Assembly: GCA_018001225.1 (NCBI GenBank) | Contig: JAGNIJ010000015.1 | Span: 18,355-82,354 of the forward strand | Origin: Kiritimatiellia bacterium | GTDB lineage: Bacteria > Verrucomicrobiota > Kiritimatiellia > CAIQIC01 > JAGNIJ01 | DNA: 64,000 bases | Direction: 5' to 3' | Shown: positions 34,264 to 43,129 of the stretch, piece after piece | Position numbering within the stretch: position 1 is the first letter of the stretch | Layout: each line of letters starts with the position of its first letter | Program-made: the position numbers and the translations under genes | The notes under the pieces: model-generated | The model's input: the letters and a program-made list of their open reading frames with translations, nothing else | What the model was told of the DNA's origin: nothing | The model's database searches: none

Positions 34264-35493
34264 TCAGGCGCCGGGCGCCCCGAGGAATTCCTTCTCCAGC
34301 GCCTCGTAGCGGCGGATGACCTGGCGGACATAGGCCCGCTTGGCGCTGTAGCTGCCGGGGAAGAAGCTGCCCTTGAACCCCGCGATCACCAGGTTGCGGA
34401 ACTGGTGGCGCGTCATGGGGATGTGGTCCGCGGCGAGTTTGAGTTCGCGGGTCATCGTCGTGTTCGAGACGAGGCGGTTGTCCGTGTTGAGGCAGACCGA
34501 CAGGCCGTGCTCGATCATCTTGCGCAGCGGGTGCTCGCCCACGGCCTCGATGGACGGCGTGGTCTGGAGGTTGCTCGTGAGGCAGACCTCCAGCGTGATG
34601 CGCTGGCTCGCGATGTAGTCCGCCAGGTGGCGCACGTACGCCTCGGCGTCCTCGATGTCGGGGTCGCGGATCATGTCCGCGGCGAACAGGAACGTGCCGT
34701 GCCCGATGCGGTTGGCGTGGCATTCCGTGATGGCCTGGAAGATGGACTCCGGGCCGTAGGCCTCGCCCGCGTGCACGGTCTTCTTGAGAAAGTGGCTGTG
34801 CGCGAACTGGTAGGCCTGCCGGTGGGCGACCGCCGGGTACCCTGCCTCCTCGCCGGCCAGGTCGAACCCGACCACGGGAAGGCCCTCGTGGTGGGCGAGA
34901 TCGACCGCCGCCCGGACCAGTTCGAGCGACGCCGTGGCGAAGACTTCCTTGCGCGGCGCGTAGGACATGACGTTGAGGAGTTGCGCGTAGTAGGGCGACA
35001 TGTGCTCGTTGAACGACCGCATCGCGCAGGCGATCAGGCCGTACTCGAACGGGAGGTCCTCCCCGCGTTGCACCTCGGGCCGGCTGTTATGCGCCTTCTT
35101 CGCGCGGTCGAGCCCGGCGCACACGGCCCGGACAATTTGCGGGAGGGTGAACCCGGGCCGGCAGTGAAGCTGCGGGGCATAGCGGACCTCGATGTAGCGC
35201 ACGCCCTCGGCCAGGTTGTCCTCGGCCAGCTCGCAGGCCACGCGTTCGAGGTTCTCGGCGTTCTGCAGGACGGCCACGGTGTACGCGAAGCCCTGGAGGT
35301 ACTCGGGCAGGTCCGCGTAGTTTTCCTTGAACACCAGCTCCTTGAGCCCGGCCTCCTCGTAGGAGGGCAGCTTCACGCCGTTCCTCTTCGCCAACTCGAT
35401 CAGCGTCGGGATGCGCAGCGACCCGTCCAGGTGCAGGTGCAGGTCGGTCTTCGGGATGCGGCGGATGAACTCCTCGCTGATGTGCATGCTCAT
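34264..35493 (-). CDS. add: Adenosine deaminase
   Basis: The 409-residue protein carries the zinc amidohydrolase motifs of adenosine deaminase: KTDLHLHLDGSLRIPTL with the His-x-His pair near residue 17, VVGFDLAGEEAGYP, VHAGEAYGPESI with the third His and the catalytic Glu, EVCLTSNLQTT and SVCLNTDNRLVSNTTM with the last Asp ligand. It hydrolyses (deoxy)adenosine to (deoxy)inosine in purine salvage. It is somewhat longer than the usual 330-350 residues, with an insert about residues 60-170. The ATG at 35493 has GGGGAG about eight bases upstream. It is divergent from a purine permease, a logical partner. Adenine deaminase activity cannot be excluded. Confidence 0.85.
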   Translation of the reverse strand: MSMHISEEFIRRIPKTDLHLHLDGSLRIPTLIELAKRNGVKLPSYEEAGLKELVFKENYADLPEYLQGFAYTVAVLQNAENLERVACELAEDNLAEGVRYIEVRYAPQLHCRPGFTLPQIVRAVCAGLDRAKKAHNSRPEVQRGEDLPFEYGLIACAMRSFNEHMSPYYAQLLNVMSYAPRKEVFATASLELVRAAVDLAHHEGLPVVGFDLAGEEAGYPAVAHRQAYQFAHSHFLKKTVHAGEAYGPESIFQAITECHANRIGHGTFLFAADMIRDPDIEDAEAYVRHLADYIASQRITLEVCLTSNLQTTPSIEAVGEHPLRKMIEHGLSVCLNTDNRLVSNTTMTRELKLAADHIPMTRHQFRNLVIAGFKGSFFPGSYSAKRAYVRQVIRRYEALEKEFLGAPGA

Positions 35494-35549
35494 GGGCGTC
35501 TCCCCGGCCCGCGCCGGGCGCGGCCGTTAACGGTTTTCATATGACCAGC

Positions 35550-35578
35550 AACATACTCCAGCCGCACCGGGCGCTCAA
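35550..35578 (-). promoter_or_regulatory. Promoter of the adenosine deaminase gene
   Basis: On the minus strand, TTGAGC (35578-35573), a 17-base spacer and TATGTT (35555-35550). It lies about 57 bases before the ATG at 35493. Confidence 0.5.
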
Positions 35579-35587
35579 CCGGAAAGA

Positions 35588-35672
35588 CTTTCGCGCGGTA
35601 CGCGCGGCGAAAGGGGGCCTGACGCAGCTGTTCTCCTTCTGGGCAGAACAGCAGGCTCATAGCGCCTGCTGT
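35588..35672 (+). promoter_or_regulatory. Hairpin-rich stretch upstream of the purine permease
   Basis: The 334-base gap 35494-35827 between add and the permease holds three inverted repeats on the plus strand. ctttcgcgcg (35588-35597) pairs with cgcgcggcgaaag nearby; gctgttct (35627-35634) pairs with agaacagc (35645-35652); acagcaggc (35648-35656) pairs with gcctgctgt (35664-35672). The second and third share acagc, so they cannot both form. This could be an attenuator-like leader or a REP-type repeat. Further downstream is TTGACA at 35775-35780, a perfect -35 box without a good -10 at normal spacing; if that is the true promoter the hairpins are not transcribed with the gene. No match to a known purine riboswitch was seen. 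Confidence 0.4.
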
Positions 35673-35827
35673 ACCGGGGAGGTCTGTTGAAAGTGCAGCG
35701 GGGCTACGAACCCGCTGTGATTCGGGCGCCGAAAAGCGCCAAAATAAGAATGGCTGGCCCTGTCGCGCCGCGGCTTGACAGTCCGCCGGTCTGCCGACAG
35801 AGTACGGATTCGGCGTCCCGGGAGAAC

Positions 35828-37300
35828 ATGATGATAGCCCGCTTTTTCCGGCTTTCAGAGAACAGGACGACGGTCCGGACCGAGGTGGTCGCCGGGCTCA
35901 CGACGTTCCTGACCATGGCCTACATCATCTTCGTGCAGCCGGCGGTCCTCTCCGGCGCGATGTTCGGGTTCAGCACGGGCCTGGATTTCGGCGCGGTCAC
36001 CTTCGCCACCTGCATCGCCGCGGCGCTGGCCACTGCGATCATGGCCCTGTATGCCCGCTACCCGATCGCCCAGGCGCCCGGCATGGGCGAGAATTTCTTC
36101 TTTGTCTTCTCCGTCCTGCCCGCGGCCGCGGCGGCCGGCTTCGCCCGCCCCTGGCAGGTCGGTTTGGGCGTCGTGCTGATCTCGGGTATCCTGTTCGTGG
36201 GGCTTTCGCTGGTCGGCTTCCGCGAGTCGCTGGTGGACGCCATCAGCCCGAGCATGAAGAACGGCATCGCGGTCGGCATCGGGCTGTTCATCGCGTTCAT
36301 CGGCCTGCAGAACACCGGCCTCATCGTCACCGCGGCGTCCATTATTCCCGGCGACCCGCCGGTCCTCGCGCCCGCGACGCTGGTGAGGCTGAACACGCGT
36401 TTCGCCTCGCCGGACATCCTGGTCTTCTTCTTCGGGTTGGTCCTGACGGCCGTCCTCCACACGCGCCGGGTGCGCGGCTCGATCCTGTGGGGCCTCCTTG
36501 GCGCGGCGGCGGTCTCGGTGGCGGCGCGGCTCCTGCTGCCGCGCCTGGCCCCCGGGCTCTGGGCCCTGCCGGAGGTGCAGACCTCCCGGCTCGCCACGCT
36601 GCTGCGCCTGCCGGACAGCGGCGTGCCGGCCTGGCAGTGGTTGGTCTCGAGGCCGCCCTCTCCCGCGCCCGCGGCGTTCAAGATGGACCTGGCCGGGGCG
36701 GTTTCGCTCGCCATGTGGCCGTTCATTCTCATCTTCCTGTTCATGGACGTCTTCGACACGATCGGCACGCTGGTCGGCGTGTGCGAGCAGGCGAATTTCA
36801 TGGTGGACAACAAGCTCCCGCGCGCGAACCGCGCCCTGCTCTCCGACGCGGCGGGCACGGTGATCGGCGCGTGCCTGGGCACGAGCACGGTCACGAGTTT
36901 CATCGAGAGCGCCGCCGGCGTGGAACAGGGCGGCCGCACCGGGCTGACCAGCCTGACCACGGCCCTGCTGTTCCTGCTGGCCCTCTTCTTCAGCCCGCTG
37001 ATCGCGCTGGTCGGCAGCTACCCGCCCATCACTGCGCCCGCGCTGGTCGTCGTCGGCGCGATGATGATGCAGAACGTCCGCAAGATCGACTGGGCCGACT
37101 ACAGCGAGGCCATCCCGGCGTTCCTGACGCTGCTGGGCATCCCGTTGAGCTACTCCATCGCCGACGGCCTCGCCCTCGGGTTCATCAGCTACCCGGTGGT
37201 GAAATTCCTGGCCGGCCGCGGCCGGGACGTGCGCTGGCTGATGTACGCGCTCGCGGTCGTCCTCGCCCTCTACTTCGTTTTCGTCCGGGCCCGGCTGTAG
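35828..37300 (+). CDS. NCS2-family (AzgA-like) purine permease
   Basis: Starting at ATG 35828 (MMIARFFRLSENRTTVRTEV), the protein has 490 residues and about 12-14 membrane helices. AzgA-type features are VVAGLTTFLTMAYIIFVQP, YPIAQAPGMGENFFF, SMKNGIAVGIGLFIAFIGLQ, FMDVFDTIGTLVGVCEQANF and ACLGTSTVTSFIESAAG with the substrate-site Glu. It imports adenine, guanine or hypoxanthine with protons. An upstream extension to 35687 is in frame but shows no membrane or family features. GGGAG lies five bases before the ATG. It is divergent from adenosine deaminase, forming a purine uptake and salvage pair. Confidence 0.88.
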   Translation: MMIARFFRLSENRTTVRTEVVAGLTTFLTMAYIIFVQPAVLSGAMFGFSTGLDFGAVTFATCIAAALATAIMALYARYPIAQAPGMGENFFFVFSVLPAAAAAGFARPWQVGLGVVLISGILFVGLSLVGFRESLVDAISPSMKNGIAVGIGLFIAFIGLQNTGLIVTAASIIPGDPPVLAPATLVRLNTRFASPDILVFFFGLVLTAVLHTRRVRGSILWGLLGAAAVSVAARLLLPRLAPGLWALPEVQTSRLATLLRLPDSGVPAWQWLVSRPPSPAPAAFKMDLAGAVSLAMWPFILIFLFMDVFDTIGTLVGVCEQANFMVDNKLPRANRALLSDAAGTVIGACLGTSTVTSFIESAAGVEQGGRTGLTSLTTALLFLLALFFSPLIALVGSYPPITAPALVVVGAMMMQNVRKIDWADYSEAIPAFLTLLGIPLSYSIADGLALGFISYPVVKFLAGRGRDVRWLMYALAVVLALYFVFVRARL

Positions 37301-37331
37301 CGGCGGGGAGGCGAAAAACAAATTGACCCCT

Positions 37332-37353
37332 GGCGCGCGAGAGAAGGCGCGCC
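37332..37353. terminator. GC-rich hairpin between convergent genes
   Basis: ggcgcgc (37332-37338) pairs with gcgcgcc (37347-37353) around an 8-base loop, 32 bases after the permease stop. No T-run follows. A bidirectional transcript end is plausible because the next gene converges. Confidence 0.4.
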
Positions 37354-37421
37354 CCGCCCGCCCCGCTCGGTGGGCATTTCAAGTTCCAGCCTGTTGACCA
37401 TGCAGCCAGTGTTCCTCTCGC

Positions 37422-39353
37422 CTATAGCCGTCGAACGGGTTGCGTATCCATCAATTCCATCAGCTTCGATAAAGGGCCTATCCAGACCCCTAGGTTATCG
37501 AGCCTGATGATGGCGAACCGGCGATTCGGATCCGTCGTCAGAAGACCGCCCCGGGTACTGGTCTTCAGCGAAAGTTCCTTGGTCTCGCTGGGAGCCGCCA
37601 GTCCGGTCCATGCCAATGTTCCGCCCGCATCGAGAAACAGGATGTCCTGGCCTTGACGATCAAAAAGCAGTCCTTCTATGGCCAACTCCGCCGGACGTTG
37701 GAGGGAGAGCAGTTCGTCGCCGGAGCTTGTCACCCATACTTTCACTCGGCCATTGCTGCCGCCGGCGGCCAACCGTTGTCCGTCGTCCGAGAGGGCGACA
37801 CAGGCTATCGTGTAGCTATCGAGCGTCCATTCCCGCGCATGCTTTCCCTCCTCGATGGACCATAATCCGATCCTACATCCGGCCTTTGGGTCCTTCACGG
37901 CGGGATTGCGGCGGTCGCCAAAGGCCAGCCATTTTCCGTCCGCGCTGAAGGCTATGGGTGTCTTGACGGAAGCGTAGGGGTCGCGCGCGTGCAGAGAAAT
38001 ATCGAATTCGCGCTCGCCGGAAACCGTCGACCAAAGTGTGAGCGTGTCCCCCATGATTGTAACGACCCGCATCCCGTCAGGACTCCAATGAAGCGCCAGC
38101 TCTTCGTCGAGTCGGTCGCAGCTTGCGAACTTGTGCTCCATAGCGCCGGTGTCCAAGCGAGCGATTTCTGCCCCGCAAGAGTCATCCCTCCGGGTGAAAT
38201 AGGCGAGAAACTCCCCGTTGGGTGAAAGGCGGGGAGCTATGACAAAGCGGTCCTTACGAAGCGGCCATAGGGCATCTGTTTCCTCTCCCCCGGGCAATGC
38301 ATACGACTGGTTGGCATTGAGGCCTCGCGTCGGCCAAGCGAAAAGTCGCGTGCCGTCGGGGGTTATGTCGAAGGTTGTCCCCGGGTCCGGATGGAAGGAT
38401 CCGCTAGCGGCGAGGAACGCCTTGAGCATCGTACCGTTTTCAACAAATTCGTTCATCTCCGCTTCGCGCCGGGCAATGGAATCCTTGTCACATGGCGCGG
38501 TACCGTGATGACGGCTGAACTCATCAGGTAGGCAGGCCAGCAGGCGCACCGAAGCGAGCCGGCGCTCTTCGTCGAAGTCCACGCGGATGCGACCATATGA
38601 AACGAAAGGTTGCGCGGCGGCATTATAGGCCGGGTCTTCGCAGTACTGCGTCAAGGCGAGCGGATTCAGTTCCTTCAACGCGGGGGATTCTGGCACGAGC
38701 ACCAGTTCTCCTGCGCGCGCGTCAGGAAGAGACACGGGGGTCCACCCCTCGGCGGTTGCGGCATAGTAAACGCCCCGGTTCTTTGGCGTTTCCTCCCAGA
38801 GACGCCCCAGGCCCACTCGTTCGAAACAACGGCGCTCGACGTCGCTGCCCAAGTACGTGTGGAAGTCCGGGAAATGCATGAACACGTTGGTATCGACGAT
38901 CACAGGGACCTCTTGGGCGCTCGCTGGAATGGACAGCGTGTTGGACAAGCGGCGCTCGTTGTTGACATCGTAGAGGGTGAAGGAAACAGTGCCTGTTCCT
39001 TGCAGGTTGCTTAGGATGTGAAGCCATGCCAAGCCCAGATCGGGGCTTGTCCGACGCCTGTTTGCCAGGCACACCAAGGGAAGTCGCGCGGAATAGTCCT
39101 GCCCCCGCGAACGGGCTATTTGTATTCCGAAATCAACATGCGGCGAGGCCCCCGCTATGACCGCTTGTTTGTCCAGGCGTTCCACCACGATTGGAGGCAT
39201 TTCGCATAACGAAAAGGGCCCGTGGACATAAGCCGGTAGCGAAATGAGGAGCGGGGCTGTTTCGCCGGAACGTTCCGGCCCTTTGGCCGCCGCGAGATGC
39301 GTCAAGAGGATGATCCCCATCAACAGGACCCTGCATTCTTTATCTCGTCTCAT
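37422..39353 (-). CDS. Exported WD40/beta-propeller-like protein
   Basis: The start is placed at ATG 39353 (MRRDKECRVLLMGIILLTHL), which gives a signal peptide; 32 more in-frame codons upstream look untranslated. The 643-residue protein has an unfamiliar N-terminal half (about 30-320) and a C-terminal propeller in which blade-like units are visible: FDITPDGTRLFAWP, APRLSPNGEFLAYFTRR, LHWSPDGMRVVTIMGDTLTLW, IAFSADGKWLAFGD and VALSDDGQRLAAGGSNGRVKVW. Such propellers bind proteins or glycans. Codon use is less GC-biased than in its neighbours, hinting at a different history. No enzyme motif was found. Confidence 0.75.
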   Translation of the reverse strand: MRRDKECRVLLMGIILLTHLAAAKGPERSGETAPLLISLPAYVHGPFSLCEMPPIVVERLDKQAVIAGASPHVDFGIQIARSRGQDYSARLPLVCLANRRRTSPDLGLAWLHILSNLQGTGTVSFTLYDVNNERRLSNTLSIPASAQEVPVIVDTNVFMHFPDFHTYLGSDVERRCFERVGLGRLWEETPKNRGVYYAATAEGWTPVSLPDARAGELVLVPESPALKELNPLALTQYCEDPAYNAAAQPFVSYGRIRVDFDEERRLASVRLLACLPDEFSRHHGTAPCDKDSIARREAEMNEFVENGTMLKAFLAASGSFHPDPGTTFDITPDGTRLFAWPTRGLNANQSYALPGGEETDALWPLRKDRFVIAPRLSPNGEFLAYFTRRDDSCGAEIARLDTGAMEHKFASCDRLDEELALHWSPDGMRVVTIMGDTLTLWSTVSGEREFDISLHARDPYASVKTPIAFSADGKWLAFGDRRNPAVKDPKAGCRIGLWSIEEGKHAREWTLDSYTIACVALSDDGQRLAAGGSNGRVKVWVTSSGDELLSLQRPAELAIEGLLFDRQGQDILFLDAGGTLAWTGLAAPSETKELSLKTSTRGGLLTTDPNRRFAIIRLDNLGVWIGPLSKLMELMDTQPVRRL

Positions 39354-39449
39354 GGCCGAAGTCCTTGGTATCCGGCTTGTGGTAAAGAGGAAGTCCTCTG
39401 TGCTCACTCCGCCGTAAGAATGAATGCCACAAAGACCCTGGCACCTCAA

Positions 39450-39511
39450 GCGTAGATGGCGCAGGTGGGATCTTCCGGCAGTCGAGTTGAAAGGAACTGC
39501 GCCATCTGCGC
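39450..39511. repeat. Long inverted repeat before the M20 gene
   Basis: gcgtagatggcgcag (39450-39464) pairs with ctgcgccatctgcgc (39497-39511), 15 bp with a single T-G pair, around a 32-base loop. It ends three bases before the -35 box of the M20 promoter. It could be an operator, a transcript end for the divergent side, or another dispersed palindromic repeat. Confidence 0.65.
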
Positions 39512-39513
39512 GA

Positions 39514-39542
39514 TTGTGCGCGGCACTCCAATCCGTTATGGT
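39514..39542 (+). promoter_or_regulatory. Promoter of the M20/glycan operon
   Basis: TTGTGC (39514-39519), a 17-base spacer and TATGGT (39537-39542). The start site would be near 39549, about 26 bases before ATG 39575, with GGAG at 39564-39567 as ribosome-binding site. Confidence 0.5.
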
Positions 39543-39574
39543 GGCGCGGCACGGAACGGAACCGGAGCGTGAAC

Positions 39575-40756
39575 ATGGCGGCGGCGGATACGGTCGAACT
39601 GCTCAAACAACTGATCGCGATTCCCAGCGTGAATCCCGAGCACACGGCGGACGCGCGGGTCGCCGGCGAGGAGCGCCTGGCGTGCTTTCTCGCCGGCTAC
39701 CTGGAGGAGCAGGGCTTCGCGGTGTCCTGGCAGGACCGGGACACCGGGCGGCCCAACCTGCTGGCCTCGTTCGGGCCGGAGGACGCCTCCGCCACGCTCC
39801 TGTTCGAGGCGCACATGGACACGGTGGGCGTGGAGGGCATGGCCGACCCGTTCCGGGCCCGGGTCGAGAATGGCCGCGTGCACGGCCGCGGCGCCTGCGA
39901 TTGCAAGGGGCCCATGGCCGCGGGCCTGGCCGCCCTGACCCCGGCGAACCTCGACGCGCTGGCCGGCAAGGGTTACCGCGTCCTGTACGCCGCCGTGATG
40001 GGCGAGGAGACCGGCAACGCGGGGGCGATCCGGCTGGCGCAGCAGGGCCTGCGCGCGGATCGCGCGATCGTCCTCGAACCGACGGAACTCGCCATCGTCC
40101 ATGCGCACAAGGGCGCCCTGTGGTTCGACGTCGAAGTGAGAGGCCTTTCCGCCCACGGCTCGAATCCCGAGCGGGGCGTGAACGCGATCCTCGGCATGGC
40201 GCGCCTGCTGGAGAGAATCCAACAGCGTCATGAGTTGGACCGGGCGCGGCTGACCCACGAGCGGCTCGGTCCGCCCACGCTGTCCGTCGGGCAGATCCGC
40301 GGAGGGATCGCGGTGAACGTGGTGCCGGAGCACTGCGTCGCGCGCCTGGATCGCCGGACGTTGCCGGAGGAAAAGAGCGCCGACATCCTGGCCGGCGTCC
40401 AGGCCGAGTTGGACGGGCTGGTTCGGGAGGGGCTGCTGCTGGGCGGCGAGGTGAAGGTCATCAAGGACAACCCGCCGTTTCACACGGACGAGGACTCGGA
40501 GCTGGTGCGCGCGCTGGACCGCGCCTGCCGGAAGGCCGGCGCGCCGGGCCGGCACGCCGGCACGGGCTGGTACAGCGACGCCGGGCCGCTTTCCACGGGC
40601 TGCCCGGAAGTGGTAGTCTTCGGGCCGGGCAGCATCGGCCAGGCGCACACGGCCGACGAGTACATCGAGCTGGAAAGCCTGCGGGCGGGCGTGGCGGCGC
40701 TGGCGGAGTTGTGCCGCGAGTTGCCGCCGGCGGGTGCGGGGCGAAAGGCGGAGTGA
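39575..40756 (+). CDS. M20-family metallohydrolase (ArgE/DapE-like)
   Basis: The 393-residue protein is a two-zinc amidohydrolase. Metal ligands are visible in LLFEAHMDTVGVEGM (His and Asp), GRGACDCKGPMAAGLAAL (bridging Asp), AVMGEETGNAGA (catalytic and ligand Glu), LEPTEL and SIGQAHTADEYIEL (last His). A dimerisation lid begins at GALWFDVEVRGLSAHGS. Substrates of the family include N-acetylornithine, succinyl-diaminopimelate and dipeptides. Because this genome has DapL, which bypasses DapE, an ArgE or peptide role is more likely; this is inference. ATG 39575 has GGAG seven bases upstream; a GTG two codons earlier is also in frame. The next gene starts two bases after its stop. Confidence 0.8.
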   Translation: MAAADTVELLKQLIAIPSVNPEHTADARVAGEERLACFLAGYLEEQGFAVSWQDRDTGRPNLLASFGPEDASATLLFEAHMDTVGVEGMADPFRARVENGRVHGRGACDCKGPMAAGLAALTPANLDALAGKGYRVLYAAVMGEETGNAGAIRLAQQGLRADRAIVLEPTELAIVHAHKGALWFDVEVRGLSAHGSNPERGVNAILGMARLLERIQQRHELDRARLTHERLGPPTLSVGQIRGGIAVNVVPEHCVARLDRRTLPEEKSADILAGVQAELDGLVREGLLLGGEVKVIKDNPPFHTDEDSELVRALDRACRKAGAPGRHAGTGWYSDAGPLSTGCPEVVVFGPGSIGQAHTADEYIELESLRAGVAALAELCRELPPAGAGRKAE

Positions 40757-40757
40757 C

Positions 40758-42365
40758 GTGATCCGGATTTCATGGAAGCTGGGGTTGGGGCTGGGCGTGC
40801 TGCTCCTGTACGTCGCGCTCGCCGCCTGCAACCTGGTCCTCGGCGACCTCAACCAGGACGAGGGCTGGTACCTGTACGCCGCCGGCCTGGTCCGCGACGG
40901 GCACGTGCCGTACCGCGATTTCGCCTTCACGCAGGGGCCGGTGCTGCCGTACGCGTACGCGTGGGCGTACCGGTGGGTGGACCGGTGGGGCGTGGCCGGG
41001 GGGCGGCTGCTGACGGCGGTCTTCGGCGGGCTGGCCGCGCTGGGCGCGGCCTGGCTTGCGGGCCGCGCCGCGCCGAAGGGCTGGCGCGCGGCGGCCGGCC
41101 TGCTGGCCCTCGCCCTGATCGCCGGCAACGTGTACCAGAGCTATTTCACGACGGTGGTGAAGACCTACGCGCTCTGCTCCCTGTTCCTCGTCGGCGGGAT
41201 GATCGCCTTGAGCTACACGGCGGGCCGCGTCCGGGCCGCCGCCGCGTTCGCCGCGGGCGTGCTGCTGGCCCTGGCCGCCGGGACACGGCTGTCCGCCGGC
41301 ATCGCGCTGCCGGTGGCGGGCTTCTACCTGCTGCTCCGGCGCCGGGCGCTGGGGCCCTGGCCGTGGCTGATGTTCGGGATCGGCGGCGTCCTCGCGCTGG
41401 CCGGGCTGGCCGGGCCGTTCCTGTGGAGCGCGCCGGAGGGATTCCGGTTCGGCCTCTTCGAGTACCACTCCGCCCGCGCGCCGGGCACGCTGCTGCAGCT
41501 CCTTGTCTTCAAGGCCGGGTTCGTCTCCCGGACGGTGCAGGCCTACTTCCTGCCCCTGTTGCTCGGGCTGGGACTGGCCGGCCTGCGCTGGATCACGCCC
41601 GCGGAGAAAGCGGATTCCTCGCGCGGCGGGTTCCCCGCGGCGATATGGATGACGGTGGCGCTGGTCACGCTGGTGCACCTGGCCGCGCCGTTCCCGTACG
41701 ACGACTACCAGGCGATGATCTTCCCCGTCTTCGCCGCCGTGCTCTCCGCGGCTCTGGTCCGCTACCTGGCCGAGGTGCGGGCCCGGCGCACGGAGGCCGC
41801 GGGGAGCGACGACCCCTGGCTGGCCTGGCTGCTGGTGCTCGTCTTCGTCGGCTCGCTGGCCGCGTCCTTCTCGTCCCCGATCAACCAGGACTGGTTCGTG
41901 CTCGGCCGCGACCGCATCTGGTGGCGGCTCAAGCAGGATTCCTCGATCCGCAAGGTCCGCGACATCGGGAACTGGCTCGGCAAGAAGAGCCGGATCGGCG
42001 ACGTGCTGCTGACGCAGGACACCTACCTCGCCGTCGAGGCCCGCCTGCCCGTGCCGATGGGCATGGAGATGGGGCCCTTCAGTTATTTCCCGGACATGCC
42101 CACCGGGCGGGCCCGCGCGCTGCGCGTGCTCAACCGCGAGCTGATGGAGGAGCAACTCGCGGGCGCCCCGGCCAGCTTCGCGGCGTTCAGCGGCTACGGC
42201 CTGGCCATCCGCTCCCCGGAAGTGTCCCCGCTGACCGCGGAAGAGCAGGCCGGACTGTGGAAGCTCGTGAAGCGGCGCTACGCGGAATTCTGCCAGGTGC
42301 CCGATTTTGGCCAGGCCCACACGACGCTGCGCCTCTTCCGCCGGCGGCCGGAGGACGCCCCGTGA
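40758..42365 (+). CDS. GT-C (ArnT/PMT-like) membrane glycosyltransferase
   Basis: Starting at GTG 40758 (MIRISWKLGLGLGVLLLYVA), the 535-residue protein has about ten membrane helices. The first periplasmic loop carries LGDLNQDEGWYLYAAGLV, with the acidic pair used by GT-C enzymes to activate the acceptor, followed by FAFTQGPVLPYAYAW. These enzymes move a sugar from a polyprenyl phosphate to lipid A, glycan or protein on the outer side of the inner membrane. The C-terminal 130 residues form a soluble domain. It overlaps the following GT2 gene in GTGA; that enzyme could supply the polyprenyl-phosphate sugar. Confidence 0.8.
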   Translation: MIRISWKLGLGLGVLLLYVALAACNLVLGDLNQDEGWYLYAAGLVRDGHVPYRDFAFTQGPVLPYAYAWAYRWVDRWGVAGGRLLTAVFGGLAALGAAWLAGRAAPKGWRAAAGLLALALIAGNVYQSYFTTVVKTYALCSLFLVGGMIALSYTAGRVRAAAAFAAGVLLALAAGTRLSAGIALPVAGFYLLLRRRALGPWPWLMFGIGGVLALAGLAGPFLWSAPEGFRFGLFEYHSARAPGTLLQLLVFKAGFVSRTVQAYFLPLLLGLGLAGLRWITPAEKADSSRGGFPAAIWMTVALVTLVHLAAPFPYDDYQAMIFPVFAAVLSAALVRYLAEVRARRTEAAGSDDPWLAWLLVLVFVGSLAASFSSPINQDWFVLGRDRIWWRLKQDSSIRKVRDIGNWLGKKSRIGDVLLTQDTYLAVEARLPVPMGMEMGPFSYFPDMPTGRARALRVLNRELMEEQLAGAPASFAAFSGYGLAIRSPEVSPLTAEEQAGLWKLVKRRYAEFCQVPDFGQAHTTLRLFRRRPEDAP

Positions 42366-43129
42366 AGCTCTCCATCGTCGTGCCCGCCTTCAACGAGGAA
42401 GCCCGGCTGCGACCGATGCTCGATGTGTACGCCGATTATTTTGCCCCGCGCTACGGCGCCGACTTCGAGCTGGTGGTGGTGGTCAACGGCTCGACCGACC
42501 GCACGGAGCAAATCGCGGCGGACGAGGCGGCGCGGTTCCCGCAGGTGCGCGTCCTCGTCGAGCCCCGCGCCGTGGGCAAGGGCGGCGCGCTGCTGCTGGG
42601 CTTCGGCGCCGCCCGCGGGGAACTGGTCGGGTTCGTGGACGCCGACACGTCCACGCCGCCGGAGGCCTTCCAGGATCTCGTGGACCATATCGGCGACGCC
42701 GGGGCGATCATCGCCTCGCGCTGGCTGCCGGGCTCGCAGGTCAGCCCGCGCCAGCCCTTGAAGCGCCGGATCGCCTCGCGGATTTTCAACCGGCTGGTCC
42801 GCCTTCTGTTCGGCCTGCGGATCACGGATACGCAGTGCGGGGCCAAGCTGATGAAGGGCGACGCCCTGCGGGAAGTGATGCCGCGGCTCGGGATCACGCG
42901 CTGGGCGTTCGACGTGGATTTGCTGTTCCAGCTCAAGCGGGCCGGCTACGCGATCGTCGAGTGGCCGACCGTCTGGCACGACGCCGGCGGTTCGCGGCTG
43001 AAGGTCGGCCGCGCCTCGCTGGAGATGTTCATCGCGATCTGCCGGCTGCGGCTGCTGTTCTCCCCGCTCCGCTGGGTCGTGGCGCTGTACGACCGCACGC
43101 TGGGGCGGTTCATCCGGATCAAGGCATGA
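42362..43129 (+). CDS. GT2-family polyprenyl-phosphate glycosyltransferase (DPM1/ALG5-like)
   Basis: The 255-residue protein begins at GTG 42362 with MKLSIVVPAFNEEARLRPML, the classic GT2 N-terminus. VVVVNGSTDRTEQIA, AVGKGGALLLGFGAARGE and GFVDADTSTPPEAF supply the nucleotide- and metal-binding DxD region; CGAKLMKGDALREVMP and RWAFDVDLLFQLKRAGY complete the acceptor side. The pattern matches dolichyl/undecaprenyl-phosphate glucosyl- or mannosyltransferases. There is no C-terminal membrane domain. It overlaps both neighbours by 4 bases (GTGA and ATGA), so the three genes are translationally coupled. Confidence 0.85.
   Translation: MKLSIVVPAFNEEARLRPMLDVYADYFAPRYGADFELVVVVNGSTDRTEQIAADEAARFPQVRVLVEPRAVGKGGALLLGFGAARGELVGFVDADTSTPPEAFQDLVDHIGDAGAIIASRWLPGSQVSPRQPLKRRIASRIFNRLVRLLFGLRITDTQCGAKLMKGDALREVMPRLGITRWAFDVDLLFQLKRAGYAIVEWPTVWHDAGGSRLKVGRASLEMFIAICRLRLLFSPLRWVVALYDRTLGRFIRIKA

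Noticed and set aside
35588..35672. Known purine riboswitch
   Set aside because: The hairpins do not form the three-way junction with conserved loops expected of purine riboswitches.
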